The notes below the pieces were generated by a model. It had not been told where the DNA came from, ran no database searches, and saw nothing but the letters and a program-made list of their open reading frames with translations. Below are positions 61,473 to 64,000 of a stretch of DNA of 64,000 bases, piece by piece (positions within the stretch are counted from its first letter, which is position 1; each line of letters begins with the position of its first letter). The stretch is from positions 5,929 through 69,928 of the forward strand of contig CAZLPU010000018.1 in assembly GCA_964561475.1 (NCBI GenBank). Reading direction: 5' to 3'. Both the position numbers and the translations under genes were made by a program. The stretch comes from CAYUYV01 sp964561475. Lineage in GTDB: Bacteria > Pseudomonadota > Alphaproteobacteria > JAJFIK01.

Positions 61473-62552
61473 TCACCGCTGAGACGGATCGATCAGGATC
61501 TTGATGTGCTCGTCGGGCCGGGCCAGGGCATCGAACGCGCTGGCCACGCCCTGGAGACCCACCATGCCCGTGACCATGGGGCCTGCATTGATCAGCCCTT
61601 CCGCAATCCCGTGAAGACTGCCCGCGAACTCCTCCGCCGAATAGCCTAGCACGAAACGCAGATCCACTTCCTTGGTGATGGCGAACAGAGGTTCGAAATG
61701 ATCCGTCTCCATGCACACCCCGGCCACGATCACGCGGGCATCCAGGGGCGCGCCCTCAAGGATCTGCTGAATCACCCCAGGCACGCCGACACATTCGAAA
61801 ATCGCCGCCGGGCGGGGCGTCTCCCCGGTCAAGAGGGCCGTGAGCTTTTCCCCGGCGGTCATCGGAATGCCGAACTCCGCCCATTTGGAGAAAGGCGAGA
61901 CCCTGGCCGGATCAATGACACTGTCCGCCCCCAGATGCTCCGCCATGGCCCGGCGACCGGCGGAAAAATCAGCGGCGATCACCGGACCGAAGCCCTGGGC
62001 CTTCAGGGATAAAAGCACCGCCAACCCCACCGGCCCGCAGCCGATGATCAGGCTCACATGGTCCTTGGTCAGCTCCGCCCGGGCCACCGCATGGGCTCCC
62101 ACGGCCATGGGTTCGGTCAATGCCGCCAGCTCCGCAGGCAGACCATTGGGAATGGGCAGCATCAGGTCCTTCTGGATGACCATGTACTGGCCATAACCGC
62201 CGGGATAGCGGTTGGAGTATCCCACGGTCTCCGGTCCGTGAGAGCCGAAAGCGATGGGCATGGCACAGACCTGGGTGCCCTCGGCCAGGGTTTTCTCCGT
62301 TCCCGGACCATACTCCACCACTTCCGCGCTGAATTCATGGCCGAAGACTACTCCCTGATCCAGGTCCATGGTCAGGGGTGTGCCCGTACGCTGATAGGTC
62401 TCCCGCATCCGGTCCGCATGCTGAAAGGCATGAAGATCCGACCCGCAGATGCCGCAGGCCAGGGTCCGCACCAGCACCTCCCCGGGGCCGGGCACCGGCT
62501 GGGGCACCTCTTCCACACTCAATGTTCCCCGGCGGGTCATCACAGCACGCAT
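61473..62552 (-). CDS. Zinc-dependent alcohol dehydrogenase family protein
   Basis: This 359-residue MDR-type dehydrogenase has the catalytic zinc Cys in ACGICGSDLHAFQ and the GHE motif VVFGHEFSAEVVEYG. The Rossmann motif is SLIIGCGPVGLAVLLSLKA. The four-Cys structural zinc lobe of many alcohol dehydrogenases is not evident after the GHE segment, so it may lack it. Substrate unknown. It is divergent from kdsD. Confidence 0.9.
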   Translation of the reverse strand: MRAVMTRRGTLSVEEVPQPVPGPGEVLVRTLACGICGSDLHAFQHADRMRETYQRTGTPLTMDLDQGVVFGHEFSAEVVEYGPGTEKTLAEGTQVCAMPIAFGSHGPETVGYSNRYPGGYGQYMVIQKDLMLPIPNGLPAELAALTEPMAVGAHAVARAELTKDHVSLIIGCGPVGLAVLLSLKAQGFGPVIAADFSAGRRAMAEHLGADSVIDPARVSPFSKWAEFGIPMTAGEKLTALLTGETPRPAAIFECVGVPGVIQQILEGAPLDARVIVAGVCMETDHFEPLFAITKEVDLRFVLGYSAEEFAGSLHGIAEGLINAGPMVTGMVGLQGVASAFDALARPDEHIKILIDPSQR

Positions 62553-62764
62553 GACATGTCCTCCATCCTCTCAGGACCGTGATCGCCCGGCCCGGTTCTT
62601 ATGGCCCCGTAATGGGCTTATGGCCCAATCATAGGGTCACCCCCCAACCGGACGAAACCTCAATGGCACCCAGCCCGGATGGCCCTTGGCCCGGCGTCCC
62701 ATGGTGGGCGTTGCAAAATGGGGCGAACCGGGCCACATCAGCGGCTTGCCCACGAAAGCCTGAT

Positions 62765-62815
62765 GGCCCGAAGTACCCAAAGGCCCAGAGTACCCAAAGG
62801 CCCAGAGTACCCAAA
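62765..62815. repeat. 17-bp tandem repeat, three copies
   Basis: GGCCCAGAGTACCCAAA occurs at 62782-62798 and 62799-62815, preceded by a one-mismatch copy at 62765-62781. It ends 13 bp before the kdsD start codon and runs into its ribosome site AAAGGAC. Confidence 0.9.
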
Positions 62816-62828
62816 GAAAGGACCTGCC

Positions 62829-63836
62829 ATGAGTGACCTGCCCCATTCAGCGCCCCGGGCGCCGGATCCTGCCTCCTCTCACACGGGCGCTGCCCGGGAA
62901 GTGTTGCGGGTGGAGGCAGAAGGGCTGGCGGCCCTCCATGGGGCGCTGACCGGTGCCCTGGGGGCGGCCTTTGACGCGGCGGTCAATCTTCTCGGGGCCT
63001 CTCAAGGACGGGTCATCGTCACGGGGATCGGCAAGAGCGGCCATGTGGGCACGAAGATCGCCGCCACCCTCGCCTCGACGGGCAAACCCGCCCAATTCGT
63101 CCACGCGGCAGAGGCAAGCCACGGGGATCTGGGCATGATTACGCCCCAGGATGTGGCTCTGGCCCTGTCCAAGTCCGGTGAAACCTCGGAATTGCGGGAT
63201 CTGGTGGCGTTCACCCGGCGCTTCTCCATCCCCCTCATTGCCATGACCGGCGATGGGGACAGCACCCTGGCCCGTCAGGCCCAAATCGCCCTGGTGGTGC
63301 CGGACGCGCCCGAGGCCTGCCCCAATGGTCTCGCACCCACCACCTCCACCACCATGATGATTGCGCTGGGGGACGCGATCGCCGTGGCGCTGCTCAAGAT
63401 GCGGCAGTTCTCCGCCCATGATTTCAAGCAGTTTCACCCGGGGGGGAAGCTCGGCGCCCAGCTCATGCTGGTGCGCGACGTGATGCATGGGGGGGAGCAC
63501 CTGCCCCTGATCGGCGCGGAGACGGTCATGTCCCAGGCCCTGATGACCATGAGCGCCAAGCGTCTGGGCTGTGTGGGCATTGTGGACGAGGCCGGTCTTC
63601 TTGCGGGCATCATCACCGACGGGGACCTGCGCCGGAATATGAGCAGTGACCTGATGGATCGGCCCGCCGGAGCCCTGATGACACGCAACCCCAAGACCGT
63701 CGCGCCTGACGTACTGGCGGCGGAAGCCGTCCGTGTAATGAATGACAGTGCGATCACCTGCCTGTTCGTCGTGGAGGACGGGCGGCCCGTGGGTGCGGTG
63801 CACATCCATGACATGCTGCGCATCGGGGCCGCCTGA
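62829..63836 (+). CDS. kdsD: Arabinose-5-phosphate isomerase, KpsF/GutQ family
   Basis: It converts ribulose-5-phosphate to arabinose-5-phosphate, the first step of Kdo synthesis for lipopolysaccharide. The 335-residue protein has an SIS domain (GRVIVTGIGKSGHVGTKIAATLAS; VALALSKSGETSEL; LAPTTSTTMMIALGDAIAVAL) and two CBS domains. ATG at 62829 has AAAGGAC upstream; an in-frame ATG at 62679 would add a tail encoded by the tandem repeat and is unlikely. In alphaproteobacteria kdsD is usually followed by the lpt genes, which would lie to the right of the window. Confidence 0.94.
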   Translation: MSDLPHSAPRAPDPASSHTGAAREVLRVEAEGLAALHGALTGALGAAFDAAVNLLGASQGRVIVTGIGKSGHVGTKIAATLASTGKPAQFVHAAEASHGDLGMITPQDVALALSKSGETSELRDLVAFTRRFSIPLIAMTGDGDSTLARQAQIALVVPDAPEACPNGLAPTTSTTMMIALGDAIAVALLKMRQFSAHDFKQFHPGGKLGAQLMLVRDVMHGGEHLPLIGAETVMSQALMTMSAKRLGCVGIVDEAGLLAGIITDGDLRRNMSSDLMDRPAGALMTRNPKTVAPDVLAAEAVRVMNDSAITCLFVVEDGRPVGAVHIHDMLRIGAA

Positions 63837-63853
63837 GGGGTTTGGTGTGGTGT

Positions 63854-64000
63854 CGCTCGCGGTGCCTAGCACCTCCGCGGGGGCGGCGCGGGAGCGCCGG
63901 GCCGCAGTCGCGGCCTTGGCATGATCCGCCTTCGTTGGTGTGGTGTCGCTCGCGGTGCGCGGCACCTCCGCGGGGGCGGCGCAGGGGCGCCGGGCCGCAG
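63854..64000. repeat. Two tandem copies of the GC-rich three-hairpin repeat
   Basis: Copy 1 runs 63854-63925 and copy 2 starts at 63947 and is cut by the window edge; the period is 93 bp. Each holds GGTGC-N3-GCACC, CGGCGC-N4-GCGCCG and GCCGC-AGTC-GCGGC stems (the third is truncated in copy 2). The same module occurs at 37145-37217. It lies just after kdsD and has no ORF. Confidence 0.85.

Overview
This window is about 64 kb of GC-rich chromosomal DNA from an alphaproteobacterium. The main evidence is gene order: a minus-strand block runs dusB, ntrB, ntrC, ntrY, ntrX, trkA, trkH, an aminotransferase, hfq and hflX, with a fused ispDF gene divergent from dusB. This is a classic alphaproteobacterial neighbourhood. 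The Aap-type amino-acid ABC operon, the kdsD isomerase and the isoquinoline-oxidoreductase pair fit the same class. I cannot name a genus. No rRNA, tRNA, CRISPR array or full-length insertion sequence was recognised.

Layout. 1-4.7 kb: a truncated secreted DUF885 protein (-), then a small P-loop kinase-like protein, a VOC protein and mazG (+), and a methyltransferase (-). 4.77-4.94 kb: a 173-bp mosaic of nested inverted repeats. 4.97-7.6 kb: a three-gene ABC-2 exporter operon (-). 7.7-9.5 kb: small secreted proteins and an inositol-monophosphatase-family enzyme (-). 9.6-24.4 kb: the hflX to dusB block (-), holding both nitrogen two-component systems (NtrBC, NtrYX), the TrkAH potassium system and Hfq. 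24.5-25.8 kb: ispDF (+). 25.9-29.1 kb: a GST-like protein, a crotonase and a sugar/cation-type MFS carrier (-). 29.4-30.7 kb: a secreted protein with six EF-hands (-). 31-33.8 kb: a TetR regulator and a Baeyer-Villiger-type flavin monooxygenase (+). The same TAATG-N5-CATTA palindrome lies before the MFS carrier, at the TetR start codon and before the monooxygenase, so the three probably form one ligand-induced regulon.

34-40.8 kb: a lipoprotein, a small membrane protein, a GST, a chimeric ORF (ABC-ATPase N-terminus, repeat-derived peptide and M1 metallopeptidase C-terminus), a membrane-anchored tripeptidyl-peptidase-like hydrolase and a single-pass protein. 40.9-45.1 kb: the aapJQMP amino-acid importer (-). 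45.4-48.4 kb: an MFS carrier overlapping metC, then an orphan biotinyl domain (+). 48.4-52.6 kb: a 1110-residue P-loop ATPase/protein kinase/FHA fusion (+) meeting a TIR-transmembrane protein (-) tail to tail. This pair is the best candidate in the window for an undescribed signalling or defence module. 52.6-54.4 kb: an SLC13/RCK-type carrier. 54.9-57.4 kb: an epoxide-hydrolase-like enzyme and a ketoacyl-synthase-like/DUF35 fusion whose nucleophilic Cys position is Gln. 57.7-63.8 kb: a DUF427 protein, a two-subunit molybdopterin dehydrogenase, an alcohol-dehydrogenase-like enzyme and kdsD.

Two families of structured intergenic repeats stand out. One is the 173-bp element at 4.77 kb. The other is a GC-rich three-hairpin module found once at 37.1 kb, inside the chimeric ORF and flanked by TA, and twice in tandem at the right edge of the window. 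Stem substitutions between its copies are compensatory.
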